Below are positions 1-12,971 of a DNA stretch of 64,000 nt, one piece after another. Below the pieces are notes generated by a model that did not search any database, was not told where the DNA came from, and saw only the letters and a list, made by a program, of their open reading frames with translations. The position numbers were made by a program, and so were the translations under genes. The stretch comes from Atriophallophorus winterbourni (Eukaryota; Platyhelminthes; Trematoda; Plagiorchiida; Microphallidae). How positions within the stretch are numbered: position 1 is the stretch's first letter; the number at the start of each line of letters is the position of its first letter. The stretch covers positions 1-64,000 of the forward strand of contig JACCGJ010019206.1 of the NCBI GenBank assembly GCA_013407085.1, given 5' to 3'.

Positions 1-3000
1 TAAACGTCGGAAGAACAAAATCTCTTGATAAACTATCACAGATCACGGTTTCTATTGATCGTCTAAAACCATCATCTTTGAGCTTAATCCACCAACTAAA
101 TCATGCGTCATTACCCTTCAAGCACAACCGCTGTGTAATCCTCTTGTGCCTAAACACCTCCCTCGTCCATCTCAATCTTCAAGTCCCTTCCAGCATCTGT
201 CAAACTCGAACAGGTTGACTAGGGAGTTGGCTTAAACGTCGGAAGAACAAAATATTTTGACAAACTATCACAGCTCACGGTTTCTATTGATCGTCTAAAA
301 CCATTATTTTGAGCTCAATCCACCAACATTATCTTGCGTCATTACCCTTCAATCACAACCGCCGTTGAATCCTCTTGTGCCTACAACACCTCCGTCGTCC
401 ATCTCAATCTTCAAGTCCCTTCCAGCACCTGTCAAACTCGAACAGGTAGACTAGGGAGTTAGCTCAAACGTCGGAAGAACAAAATCTCTTGACAAACTAT
501 CACAGCTCACGGTTTCTATTGATCGTCTAAAACCATTATATTTGAGCTTAATCCACCAACTAAATCATGCGTCATTACCCTTCAAACACAACCGCGGTGT
601 AATCCTATTGTGCCTACCACCTCCCTAGTTAATCTCAATTTTCAATTTCCTTCCAGCACCTGTCAAGCTAGAACAGGTAGACTGAGGCGTTGTCTGAAAC
701 GTCGGAAGAACAAAATCACTTGACAAACTATCACAGATCACGGTTTCTATTGATCGTCTAAAACCACAATACTGAGCATAATCCACCAACTAAATCATTC
801 GTCATTACCCTTCAATCACAACCGCCGTGTAATCCTCTTGTGCTCAGCACCTCCGTAGGTAATCTCAATCATCAATTCCCTTTCAGCACCTTTAAAACTC
901 GAACAGGTAGACTAGGGTGTTGGCTTAAACGTCGGAAGAACAAAATCTCTTGACAAACTATCACAGATCACGGTTTCTATTCATCGTCTAAAACCACAAT
1001 ACTGAGCTTAATCCACCAACTAAATCATGCGTCATTACCCTTCAATCACAAATGCCGTGTAATCCTCTCGTGCTCAGCACCTCCCTAGGTAATCTCAATC
1101 ATCAAGTCCCTTCCAGCACCTGTCAAACTCGAACTGGTAGACTAGGGCGTTGGCTTAAACGTCGGAAGAACAAAATCTCTTGATAAACTATCACAGATCA
1201 CGGTTTCTATTGATCGTTTAAAACCATTATCATTGAGCTTGATCCACCAAAAAGATCTTGCGTCATTACCATTCAATCATAACCGCAGTGTAATCCTCTA
1301 GTGCCTAAACACCTCCCTCGTCCATCTCAATCTTCAAGTCCCATCCAGCACCTGTCAAACTCGAAGAGGTTGACTAGGGAGTTGGCTCAAACGTCAGAAG
1401 AACAAAATCTTTTGACAAACTATCACAGCTCACGGTTTCTATTGATCGTCTAAAATCACAATACTGAGCTTAATACACCAACTAAATCATGCGTCATTAC
1501 CCTTCAATCACAACCGCCGTGTAATCCTCTTGTGCTCAGCACCTCCCTAGGTAATCTCAATCATCAAGTCCCTTTCAGCACCTGTCAAACTCGAACAGGT
1601 AGACTGGGCGTTGGCTTAAACGTCGATAAAATGAAATCTCTTGACAAACTATCACAGCTCACGGTTTCTATTGATCGTATAAAACCATTATCATTGAGCT
1701 TAATCCGCCTAATACATCTAGGGTCATTACCCTTCAATCACAACCGCCGTATATTCCTTCTGTGTCTACAACACCTCCCTCGTCGATCTCAATCTTCAAG
1801 TCGCTTCCAGCACCTTTCAAACTCGAACAGGTAGACTAGGGTTTTGGCTTAAACGTCGGAAGAACAAAATCTCTTGACAAACTATCACAGATCACGGTTT
1901 CTATTCATCGTCTAAAACCACAATACTGAGCTTAATCCACCAACTAAATCATGCGTCATTACCCTTCAATCACAACCGCCGTGTAATCCTCTTGTGCTCA
2001 GCACCTCCCTAGGTATTCTCAATCATCAATTCCCTTCCAGCACCTGTCAAACTCGAACTGGTAGACTAGGGCGTTGGCTTAAACGTCGGAAGAACAAAAT
2101 CTCTTGATAAACTATCACAGATCACGGTTTCTATTCATCGTCTAAAACCACAATACTGAGCTTAATCCACCACTAAATCATGCTTCATTACCCTTCATCA
2201 TCACACCAGCCGTGTAATCCCTAATTGTGCTCAGCACCCTCCGTAGGTAATCCAAATCATCAAGTCCCTTTCACCCTTCAAAACACGAACGGGTAGACGG
2301 CGGTTTTTGGCTTAAACGTCGGAAGAACAAAATATCTTGACAAACTATCACAGATCACGGTTTCTATTCATCGTCTAAAACCACAATACTGAGCTTAATC
2401 CACCACTAAATCATGCGTCATTACCCTTCAATCACAACCGCCGTGTAATCCTCTTGTGCTCAGCACCTCCGTAGGTGATCTCAATGATCAATTCCCTTTC
2501 AGCACCTTTAAAACTCGAACAGGTAGACTAGGGTGTTGGCTTAAACGTCGGAAGAACAAAATCTCTTGACATACTATCACAGATCACGGTTTCTATTCAT
2601 CGTCTAAAACCACAATACTGAGCTTAATCCACCAACTAAATCATGCGTCTTTACCCTTCAAGCACAACCGCTGTGTAATCCTCTTGTGCCTACCACCTCC
2701 CTAGTTAATCTCAATCATCAAGTCCCTTGCAACACCAACAAACTCGAACTGGTAGACGAGAGCGTTGTCTTAAACGTCGGAAGAAGAAAATTTCATAAAA
2801 ACTATCACAGCTCGCAGTTTCTATTTATCGTTTAAAACCATTATCATTGAGCTTAATCCACCAAAAAGATCTTGCGTCATTACCATTCAATCATAACCGC
2901 AGTGTAATCCTCTAGTGCCTAAACACCTCCCTCGTCCATCTCAATCTTCAAGTCCCTTCCAGCACCTGTCAAACTCGAACAGGTTGACTAGGGAGTTGGC

Positions 3001-6000
3001 TCAAAAGTCGGAAGAACAAAATCTTTTGACAAACTATCACAGCTCACGGTTTCTATTGATCGTCTAAAACCACTATTTTGAGCTTAATCCACCAACATTA
3101 TCTTGCGTCATTACCCTTCAATCACAACCGCCGTTGAATCCTCTTGTGCCTACAACACCTCCGTCGTCCATCTCAATCTTCAAGTCCCTTCCAGCACCTG
3201 TCAAACTCGAACCAGGTAGACTAGGGAGTTAGCTCAAAGGTCGGAAGAACAAAATCTCTTGACAAACTATCACAGCTCACGGTTTCTATTGATCGTCTAA
3301 AACCATTATCTTTGAGCTTAATCCACCAACTAAATCATGCGTCATTACCCTTCAAACACAACCGCGGTGTAATCCTATTGTGCCTACCACCTCCCTAGTT
3401 AATCTCAATTTTCAAGTCCCTTCCAGCACCTGTCAAACTAGAACAGGTAGACTGAGGCGTTGTCTGAAACGTCGGAAGAACAAAAAGCACTTGACAAACT
3501 ATCACAGATCACGGTTTCTATTGATCGTCTAAAACCACTATTTTGAGCTTAATCCACCAACAATATCATGCGTCATTACCCTTCAATCACAACCGCCGTG
3601 TAATCCTCTTGTGCTCAGCAACTCCGTAGGTAATCTCAATCATCAAGTCCCTTTCAGCACCTTTAAAACTCGAACAGGTAGACTAGGGTGTTGGCTTAAA
3701 CGTCGGAAGAACAAAATCTCTTGACAAACTATCACAGATCACGGTTTCTATTCATCGTCTAAAACCACAATACTGAGCTTAATCCACCAACTAAATCATG
3801 CGTCATTACCCTTCAATCACAACCGCCGTGTAATCCTCTTGTGCTCAGCACCTCCCTAGGTAATCTCAATCATCAAGTCCCTTTCAGCACCTTTAAAACT
3901 CGAACAGGTAGACTAGGGTGTTAGCTTAAACGTCGGAAGAACAAAATCTCTTGACAAACTATCACAGATCACGGTTTCTATTCATCGTCTAAAACCACAA
4001 TACTGAGCTTAATCCACCACTAAATCATGCGTCATTACCCTTCAATCACAACCGCCGTGTAATCCTCTTGTGCTCAGCACCTCCGTAGGTAATCTCAATC
4101 ATCAATTCCCTTTCAGCACCTTTAAAACTCGAACTGGTAGACTAGGGTGTTGGCTTAAACGTCGGATGAACAAAATCTCTTGACAAACTATCACAGATCA
4201 CGGTTTCTATTCATCGTCTAAAACCACAATACTGAGCTTAATCCACCAACTAAATCATGCGTCATTACCCTCCAATCACAACTGCCGTGTAATCCTCTTG
4301 TGCTCAGCACCTCCGTAGGTAATCTCAATCATCAATTCCCTTTCAGCACCTTTAAAACTCGAACAGGTAGACTGGGGTGTTAGCTTAAACGTCGGAAGAA
4401 CAAAATATCTTGACAAACTATCACAGATCACGGTTTCTATTCATCGTCTAAAACCACAATACTGAGCTTAATCCACCACTAAATCATGCGTCATTACCCT
4501 TCAATCACAACCGCCGTGTAATCCTCTTGTGCTCAGCACCTCCGTAGGTAATCTCAATCATCAATTCCCTTCCAGCACCTGTCAAACTCGTACTGGCAGA
4601 CTAGGGCGTTGGCTAAAAACGTCGAAAGAACAAAATCTCTTGATAAACTATCACAGATCACGGTTAATATTGATCGTCTAAAACCATTATTTTTGAGCTT
4701 ATTCCACCAACTAAATCATGCGTCATTACCCTTCAAGCACAACCGCTGTGTAATCATCTTGTGCTCAGCACCTCCCTAGGTAATCCTAATCATCAAGTCC
4801 CTTCCAGCACCTGTCAAACTCGAACTGGTAGACTAGGGCGTTGGCTTAAACGTCGGAAGAACAAAATCTCTTGATAAACTATCACAGATCACGGTTTCTA
4901 TTCATCGTCTAAAACCACAATACTGAGCTTAATCCACCACTAAATCATGCGTCATTACCCTTCAATCACAACCGCCGTGTAATCCTCTTGTGCTCAGCAC
5001 CTCCGTAGGTAATCTCAATCATCAATTCCCTTCCAGCACCTTTAAAACTCGAACAGGTAGACTAGGGTGTTGGCATAAACGTCGGAAGAACAAAATCTCT
5101 TGACAAACTATCACAGATCACGGTTTCTATTCATCGTCTAAAACCACAATACTGAGCTTAATCCACCAACTAAATCATGCGTCTTTACCCTTCAAGCACA
5201 ACCGCTGTGTAATCCTCTTGTGCCTACCACCTCCCTAGTTAATCTCAATCATCAAGTCCCTTGCAACACCAACAAACTCGAACTGGTAGACGAGAGCGTT
5301 GTCTTAAACGTCGGAAGAAGAAAATTTCATAAAAACTATCACAGCTCGCAGTTTCTATTTATCGTTTAAAACCATTATCATTGAGCTTAATCCACCAAAA
5401 AGATCTTGCGTCATTACCATTCAATCATAACCGCAGTGTAATCCTCTAGTGCCTAAACACCTCCCTCGTCCATCTCAATCTTCAAGTCCCTTCCAGCACC
5501 TGTCAAACTCGAACAGGTTGACTAGGGAGTTGGCTCAAAAGTCGGAAGAACAAAATCTTTTGACAAACTATCACAGCTCACGGTTTCTATTGATCGTCTA
5601 AAACCACTATTTTGAGCTTAATCCACCAACATTATCTTGCGTCATTACCCTTCAATCACAACCGCCGTTGAATCCTCTTGTGCCTACAACACCTCCGTCG
5701 TCCATCTCAATCTTCAAGTCCCTTCCAGCACCTGTCAAACTCGAACAGGTAGACTAGGGAGTTAGCTCAAACGTCGGAAGAACAAAATCTCTTGACAAAC
5801 TATCACAGCTCACGGTTTCTATTGATCGTCTAAAACCATTATCTTTGAGCTTAATCCACCAACTAAATCATGCGTCATTACCCTTCAAACACAACCGCGG
5901 TGTAATCCTATTGTGCCTACCACCTCCCTAGTTAATCTCAATTTTCAAGTCCCTTCCGCATCTGTCAAACTAGAACAGGTAGACTGAGGCGTTGTCTGAA

Positions 6001-9000
6001 ACGTCGGAAGAACAAAATCTCTTGACAAACTATCACGGATCACGGTTTCTATTGATCGTCTAAAACCACTATTTTGAGCTTAATCCACCAACTAAATCAT
6101 GCGTCATTACCCTTCAATCACAACCGCCGTGTAATCCTCTTGTGCTCAGCACCTCCCTAGGTAATCTCAATCATCAAGTCCCTTCCAGCACCTGTCAAAC
6201 TCGAACTGGTAGACTAGGGCGTTGGCTTAAACGTCGGAAGAACAAAATCTCTTGATAAACTATCACAGATCACGGTTTCTATTCATCGTCTAAAACCACA
6301 ATACTGAGCTTAATCCACCACTAAATCATGCGTCATTACCCTTCAATCACAACCGCCGTGTAATCCTCTTGTGCTCAGCACCTCCCTAGGTAATCTCAAT
6401 CATCAATTCCCTTTCAGCACCTTTAAAACTCGAACAGGTAGACTAGGGTGTTGGCTTAAACGTCGGAAGAACAAAATCTCTTGACAAACTATCACAGATC
6501 ACGGTTTCTATTCATCGTCTAAAAACACAATACTGAGCTTAATCCACCAACTAAATCATGCGTCATTACCCTTCAATCACAACCGCCGTGTAATCCTCTT
6601 GTGCTCAGCACCTCCCTAGGTAATCTCAATAATCAAGTCCCTTTCAGCACCTGTCAAACTCGAACAGGTAGACTGGGCGTTGGCTAAAACTTCGAAAAAA
6701 CGAAATCTCTTGACAAACTATCACAGCTCACGGTTTCTATTGATCGTATAAAACCATTATCATTGAGCTTAATCCACCAAAAAGATCTTGCGTCATTACC
6801 ATTCAATCATAACCGCAGTGTAATCCTCTAGTGCCTAAACACCTCCCTCGTCCATCTCAATCTTCAAGTCCCTTCCAGCACCTGTCAAACTCGAACAGGT
6901 TGACTAGGGAGTTGGCTCAAAAGTCGGAAGAACAAAATCTTTTGACAAACTATCACAGCTCACGGTTTCTATTGATCGTCTAAAACCACTATTTTGAGCT
7001 TAATCCACCAACATTATCTTGCGTCATTACCCTTCAATCACAACCGCCGTTGAATCCTCTTGTGCCTACAACACCTCCGTCGTCCATCTCAATCTTCAAG
7101 TCCCTTCCAGCACCTGTCAAACTCGAACAGGTAGACTAGGGAGTTAGCTCAAACGTCGGAAGAACAAAATCTCTTGACAAACTATCACAGCTCACGGTTT
7201 CTATTGATCGTCTAAAACCATTATCTTTGAGCTTAATCCACCAACTAAATCATGCGTCATTACCCTTCAAACACAACCGCGGTGTAATCCTATTGTGCCT
7301 ACCACCTCCCTAGTTAATCTCAATTTTCAAGTCCCTTCCGCATCTGTCAAACTAGAACAGGTAGACTGAGGCGTTGTCTGAAACGTCGGAAGAACAAAAT
7401 CTCTTGACAAACTATCACGGATCACGGTTTCTATTGATCGTCTAAAACCACTATTTTGAGCTTAATCCACCAACAATATCATGCGTCATTACCCTTCAAT
7501 CACAACCGCCGTGTAATCCTCTTGTGCTCAGCACCTCCGTAGGTAATCTCAATCATCAAGTCCCTTTCAGCACCTTTAAAACTCGAACAGGTAGACTGGG
7601 GTGTTAGCTTAAACGTCGGAAGAACAAAATCTCTTGACAAACTATCACAGATCACGGTTTCTATTCATCGTCTAAAACCACAATACTGAGCTTAATCCAC
7701 CAACTAAATCATGCGTCATTACCCTTCAATCACAACCGCCGTGTAATCCTCTTGTGCTCAGCACCTCCCTAGGTATTCTCAATCATCAATTCCCTTCCAG
7801 CACCTGTCAAACTCGAACTGGTAGACTAGGGCGTTGGCTTAAACGTCGGAAGAACAAAATCTCTTGATAAACTATCACAGATCACGGTTTCTATTCATCG
7901 TCTAAAACCACAATACTGAGCTTAATCCACCACTAAATCATGCGTCATTACCCTTCAATCACAACCGCCGTGTAATCCTCTTGTGCTCAGCACCTCCCTA
8001 GGTAATCTCAATCATCAAGTCCCTTCCAGCACCTGTCAAACTCGAACTGGTAGACTAGGGCGTTGGCTTAAACGTCGGAAGAACAAAATCTCTTGATAAA
8101 CTATCACAGATCACGGTTTCTATTGATCGTTTAAAACCATTATCATTGAGCTTAATCCACCAAAAAGATCTTGCGTCATTACCATTCAATCATAACCGCA
8201 GTGTAATCCTCTAGTGCCTAAACACCTCCCTCGTCCATCTCAATCTTCAAGTCCTTTCCAGCACCTGTCAAACTCGAACAGGTTGACTAGGGAGTTGGCT
8301 CGAACGTCGGAAGAACAAAATCTTTTGACAAACTATCACAGATCACGGTTTCTATTCATCGTCTAAAACCACAATACTGAGCTTAATCCACCACTAAATC
8401 ATGCGTCATTACCCTTCAATCACAACCGCCGTGTAATCCTCTTGTGCTCAGCACCTCCGTAGGTAATCTCAATCATCAATTCCCTTTCAGCACCTTTAAA
8501 ACTCAAACAGGTAGACTAGGGTGTTTGCTTAAACGTCGGAAGAACAAAATCTCTTGACAAACTATCACAGATCACGGTTTCTATTGATCGTCTAAAACCA
8601 TTATCTTTGAGCTTAATCCACCAACTAAATCATGCGTCATTACCCTTTAAGCACAACCGCCGGCTAATCATCTTGTGCCTACCACCTCCCTAGTTAATCT
8701 CTATCATCAAGTCCCTTGCAACACCAACAAACTCGAACTGGTAGACGAGAGCGTTGGCTTAAACGTCGGAAGAAGACAATTTCATAAAAACTATCACAGC
8801 TCGCAGTTTCTATTTATCGTTTAAAACCATTATCATTGAGCTTAATCCACCAAAATGATCTTGCGTCATTACCATTCAATCATAACCTCAGTGTAATCCT
8901 CTAGTGCCTAAACACCTCCCTCGTCCATCTCAATCTTCAAGTCCCTTTCAGCACCTGTCAAACTCGAACAGGTAGACTAGGGAGTTGGCTCAAACGTCAG

Positions 9001-12000
9001 AAGAACAAAATCTTTTGACAAACTATCACCGCTCACGGTTTCTATTGATCGTCTAAAACCACAATACTGAGCCTAATCCACCAACTAAATCATGCGTCAT
9101 TACCCTTCAATCACAACCGCCGTTTAATCCTCTTGTGCCTACAACACCTCCGTCGTCTATTTCAATCTTCAAGTCCCTTCCAGCACCTGTCAAACTCGAA
9201 CAGGTAGACTAGGGAGTTGAATTAAAGGTCGGAAGAACAAAATCTCTTGACAAACTATCACAGATCACGGTTTCTATTGATCGTCTAAAACCATTATCAT
9301 TGAGCTTAATCCACCAACTAAATCATGCGTCATTACCCTTCAATCACAACCGCGGTGTAATCCTATTGTGCCTACCACCTCCCTAGTTAATCTCAATTTT
9401 CAAGTCCCTTCCAGCACCTGTAAAACTCGAACTGAGAGACGAGGGCGTTGGCCTAAACTTCGGAAGAACAAATTTTCTAGACAAACTATCACAGATCACG
9501 GTTTCTATTGATCGTCTAAAACCACTTTATTGATCAAAATCCACCAACTAAATCATGCGTCATTACCCTACAATCACAACCGCAGTGCAATCCTCTTGTG
9601 CCTACCACCTCCCTCGTTCATTTCAATCTCCAAGTCCCTTTCAGCACCTTTAAAACTCGAACAGGTAGACTAGGGTGTTGGCTCAAACGTCGGAAGACCA
9701 AAATCTCTAGACAAACTATCACAGCTCACGGTTTCTATTGATCGTCTAAAACCAATATTTTGAGCTTAATCCACCAACTTCATCATGCGTCATTACCCTT
9801 CAATCACAACCACCGTGTAATCCTCTTGTGCCTACAACACCTGCGTCGTCCATCTCAAACTTCAAGTCCCTTCCAGCACCTGTCAAACTCGAACTGGTAG
9901 ACTAGGGAGTTGAATTAAACGTCAGACGAACAAAATCTCTTGACAATCTATCACAGATCACGGTTTCTATTGTATGTCTAAAACCACTATTTTGAGCTTA
10001 ATCCACCAACTCCATCTTGTGACATTACCCTTCAATCATAACCGCAGTGTAATCCTCTTGTCCCTACCACATTCCACGTCGATCTCAATCTTCAAGTCCC
10101 TTCCAGCACCAATTAAACTCGAACTGGTAGACGAGGGTGTTGGTTTAGACGTCGGAAGAACAACATTTCTGGACAAACTATCACAGATCACGGTTTCTAT
10201 TGATCGTCTAAAACCATTATATTTGAGCCTAATCCACCAACTAATTCATGCGTCATTACTCTTAATCACAACCGCAGTGTAATCTTCTTGTGCCTACCAA
10301 CTCCCTAGTTAATATCAATCTTCGAGTCCCTCCCAGCACCAATCAAACTCAAACTGATAGACATGGGCGTTGGCTTAAACGTCGGAAGAACAAAATCTCT
10401 TGACAATCTATCACAGATCACGGTGTCTACTGATGGTCTGAAACGAATATCTTCAAGCTCAATCCACCAAATCCATCATGCGTCATTACCCTCCAATCAC
10501 AACCACCGTATAATCCTGATGTATCAACTCCCTCCCTCATCCCAATCCTCAAGTGCCTTCCAACCTTTTTCAAACTCGAACCGGTATAAATGTGCGTTGG
10601 CCTAATCGTCGACAGAACAAAATATCTCTAAATACTATCACAGAGCACGGTTTCTATTGATCGTCTGAAACCATTATCTTTGAGCTCAATCAACCACCTC
10701 ATCAAGCATCATTTCCCTTTAATCACAACCGCCGATTCTTCCTCATGTATTCCTACCACCTCCTCGTTCATCTCAATCATCCAGTCTCTTCCTGCCTCTT
10801 TCAAACTCGAATCGGTAGAAAATTGCGTTGGCCGAAACGTCGAAAGAACAAAATATCTGGAAATACTATCGCACGTCACGGTTTCTATTGATCGTCTGAA
10901 ACCATTATCTTTGAGCTTAATCCACCAACTCCATCATGCGTCATTACCGATTAATCACAACCAGCGGTAATCCTCATGTGCATACTCCCTCCCTCGTTCA
11001 TCCCAATCCGACAGTCCCTTCCAGCCCCTTTTATACTTGAACGTTCAGAAAAGTGCGTTGGCCGAAACGTCCAAAGAACAAAATATGTGGAAATACTATC
11101 ACAGATCACGGTTTCTATTTATCGTCTAAAACCATTATCATTGAGCTTAATCCACCAACTCCATCAAGCATCATTAATCTTCAATCACAACTGCCGTGTA
11201 ATCATCTTGGGCCTACCACCTCCCTCGTTCATCCCAATCCTCCAGTCCCCTCCAGTCCCCTTCAAAATTTAACCGGTATATATGTGCGTAGGCCAAAACG
11301 CCGAAAGTACAAAATACCTGGAAATACTATTACAGATCGCGCTTTCTATTGATTGTCTAAAACAATTATTTTTGAGCTTAATCCACCAACTCCATCAATC
11401 ATCATTAATCTTCAATCACAACCGCCGTGTAATCCTATTGTGCCTACCAACTCCATCGTTCATCCCAATCCCCAAGTGCCTTCCAGCCTTTTTCAAACTC
11501 GAACTGGTAGAAAAGTGCGTTTGCCGAATCGTCGAAAGAGCAAAATATTTGGAAATACTATCACAGAGCACGGTTTCTATTGATCGTCTATAACCATTAT
11601 CATTGAGCTTAATCCACCAACTCCATCATGCGTCATTACTATTCAATCACAACTGCCGTGTAATCATCTTGGGCCTACCAACTTCCTCGTTCATCCCAAT
11701 CCTACAGTCCCTTCCAGCCCCTTTCAAACTCGAACCTTTAGAAAAGTGCGTTGGCCGAAACGTCGAAAGAATAAAATTTCTGGAAATACTATCCCCGATT
11801 ACGATTTCTATAGATCGTCACAAACCATTTACTTTGAGCTTAAGACACTAAATACATCAAGCGCTATTACCCCTCAATCACAACCACCGTGTAATCCTCA
11901 TGTGCCTACCACCTCTCATGTTCATCCCAATCCTTCAAACCCTTCCAGCCCTTTCAAACTCGAACCTCTAGAAAAATGTGTTTTGACGAAACGTCGAAAG

Positions 12001-12250
12001 AACAAAATATCTGAAAGTACTATCGCTGATCACGGTTTCTATTGATCGTCTAAAACCATTAGCTTTGAGCCCAATCCACTAACTCCATCAAACGGCATTA
12101 CCCTTCAATTACTACCGCCGTGTCATCCTCTTGTGCCTGCCACCTCCCTCGTTCATCCTAACCCTACAGTCCCTTACGGCCCCTTTCAAACACGAACCGG
12201 TAGAAAAGTGCGTTGGCCCAAACGTCGAAAGAACAAAGAATCTCGAAATA
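1..12250 (+). repeat. Satellite array 1, about 231-bp unit derived from Gypsy pol 3' end
   Basis: Head-to-tail units of 227-232 bp (mostly 230-232), about 53 copies, continuing past the left edge. Each unit contains the landmark CGGTTTCTATTGATCGTC; measured spacings are 232, 232 and 231 at the left end and mostly 230-231 at the right end. The same sequence occurs once in the Gypsy pol tail at 31,650-31,880 and again near 37,055-37,230, where it encodes the end of the polyprotein (SIDRLKPAFVE, then PPTPSSVI). The satellite unit is therefore an amplified piece of Gypsy coding sequence. Units right of about 9.9 kb are the most diverged. The 77-codon unit (231 bp) keeps several frames open, so short reading frames here are by-products of the repeat, not genes. 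Confidence 0.93.
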
Positions 12251-12742
12251 CTATCACACATAACATCCCTTTTACGAAATTCAAACAGTCGATTCATGTG
12301 CATCTTTACCTCGTCGGATATTCATTCATCCCAACGGCGATCGATCGCTTTACAAGATGGCCGATTGCTGCTCCGATCGAAGTCCACGTTCTGAGTCTAA
12401 AGCACGCGTCTTCGTGGAACACAGGATTGCCTATTTTGGCACACCATTTATCATCGCAACCGATCCTGGCGCTCAGTTTCAATCGGCATTGTTCCGAGAT
12501 TTGGCTCCACAACTTGACTGTCAGCACATCCGAAGCACCGCCTACCACCTCAACGCGAATGGATTGATTGATGGCGCATCACCTGAGCTCAAAGCCTTTT
12601 TAGTATTTCAGCCCGATCCTAATAGATGCACTGAGAATGTACCACTTGTTCTTCTTCGAATTCGTTCTACCTTCGAGGAAGACATACAATGCTCAGCCTC
12701 AGAGTTAGTTTGTGGCACTACCTTGTGTCTCCCCGGTGAACT
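12251..12742 (+). pseudogene. Broken Gypsy integrase core, copy 1
   Basis: Translation gives a Ty3/Gypsy integrase catalytic core in two frames. The first frame carries GYSFIPTAIDRFTRWPI, with the first catalytic Asp. After a frameshift near 12,390 the second frame carries VEHRIAYFGTPF and TDPGAQFQS, with the second Asp, then STAYH, NGLIDG and the downstream SELVCGTTLCLPGEL. The usual catalytic Glu after the NG(L/M)V motif is Asp here, and a few residues around it are missing, so the enzyme would be inactive even without the frameshift. The fragment directly continues the last unit of satellite 1. It is cut at the residues GEL by the LTR beginning at 12,743 and resumes at 31,437. Confidence 0.85.
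12738..12742 (+). repeat. Probable left target-site duplication (GAACT)
   Basis: The five bases before the left LTR are GAACT. The five after the right LTR are TAACT, a 4-of-5 match. A 5-bp duplication is usual for Gypsy-type integration. Confidence 0.5.
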
Positions 12743-12971
12743 TGTAACAACATTGTTTAACTGTACATAACAATTGACCTTGATACAAACTTTCCGTTGA
12801 TCTGTGTTCCGGGGTTGCTACCATGTACCTTCGAGCACCCTTTTGGCTACCGCGATAAACCTTTCATCTCCTGTGCCTATTCTCCATCATTCTAGGGGAC
12901 ATTATTGTACTAGTCAGTCTACTACAAACTTGTTGTGCCTTGCCAGTCATTACCTTCTATGTCTAATTACA
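12743..12971 (+). repeat. Left LTR of the satellite-bearing element
   Basis: This 229-bp sequence opens TGTAACAAC and closes ATTACA. It matches 31,208-31,436 over its whole length with no length change and about 13 substitutions. The satellite monomers begin within a few bases of its right end, leaving no room for a normal leader or gag region. Confidence 0.82.

Noticed and set aside
1532..12045. Small frames in satellite 1 as genes
   Set aside because: They are pieces of a Gypsy tail repeated in an array, with no independent start or conservation.
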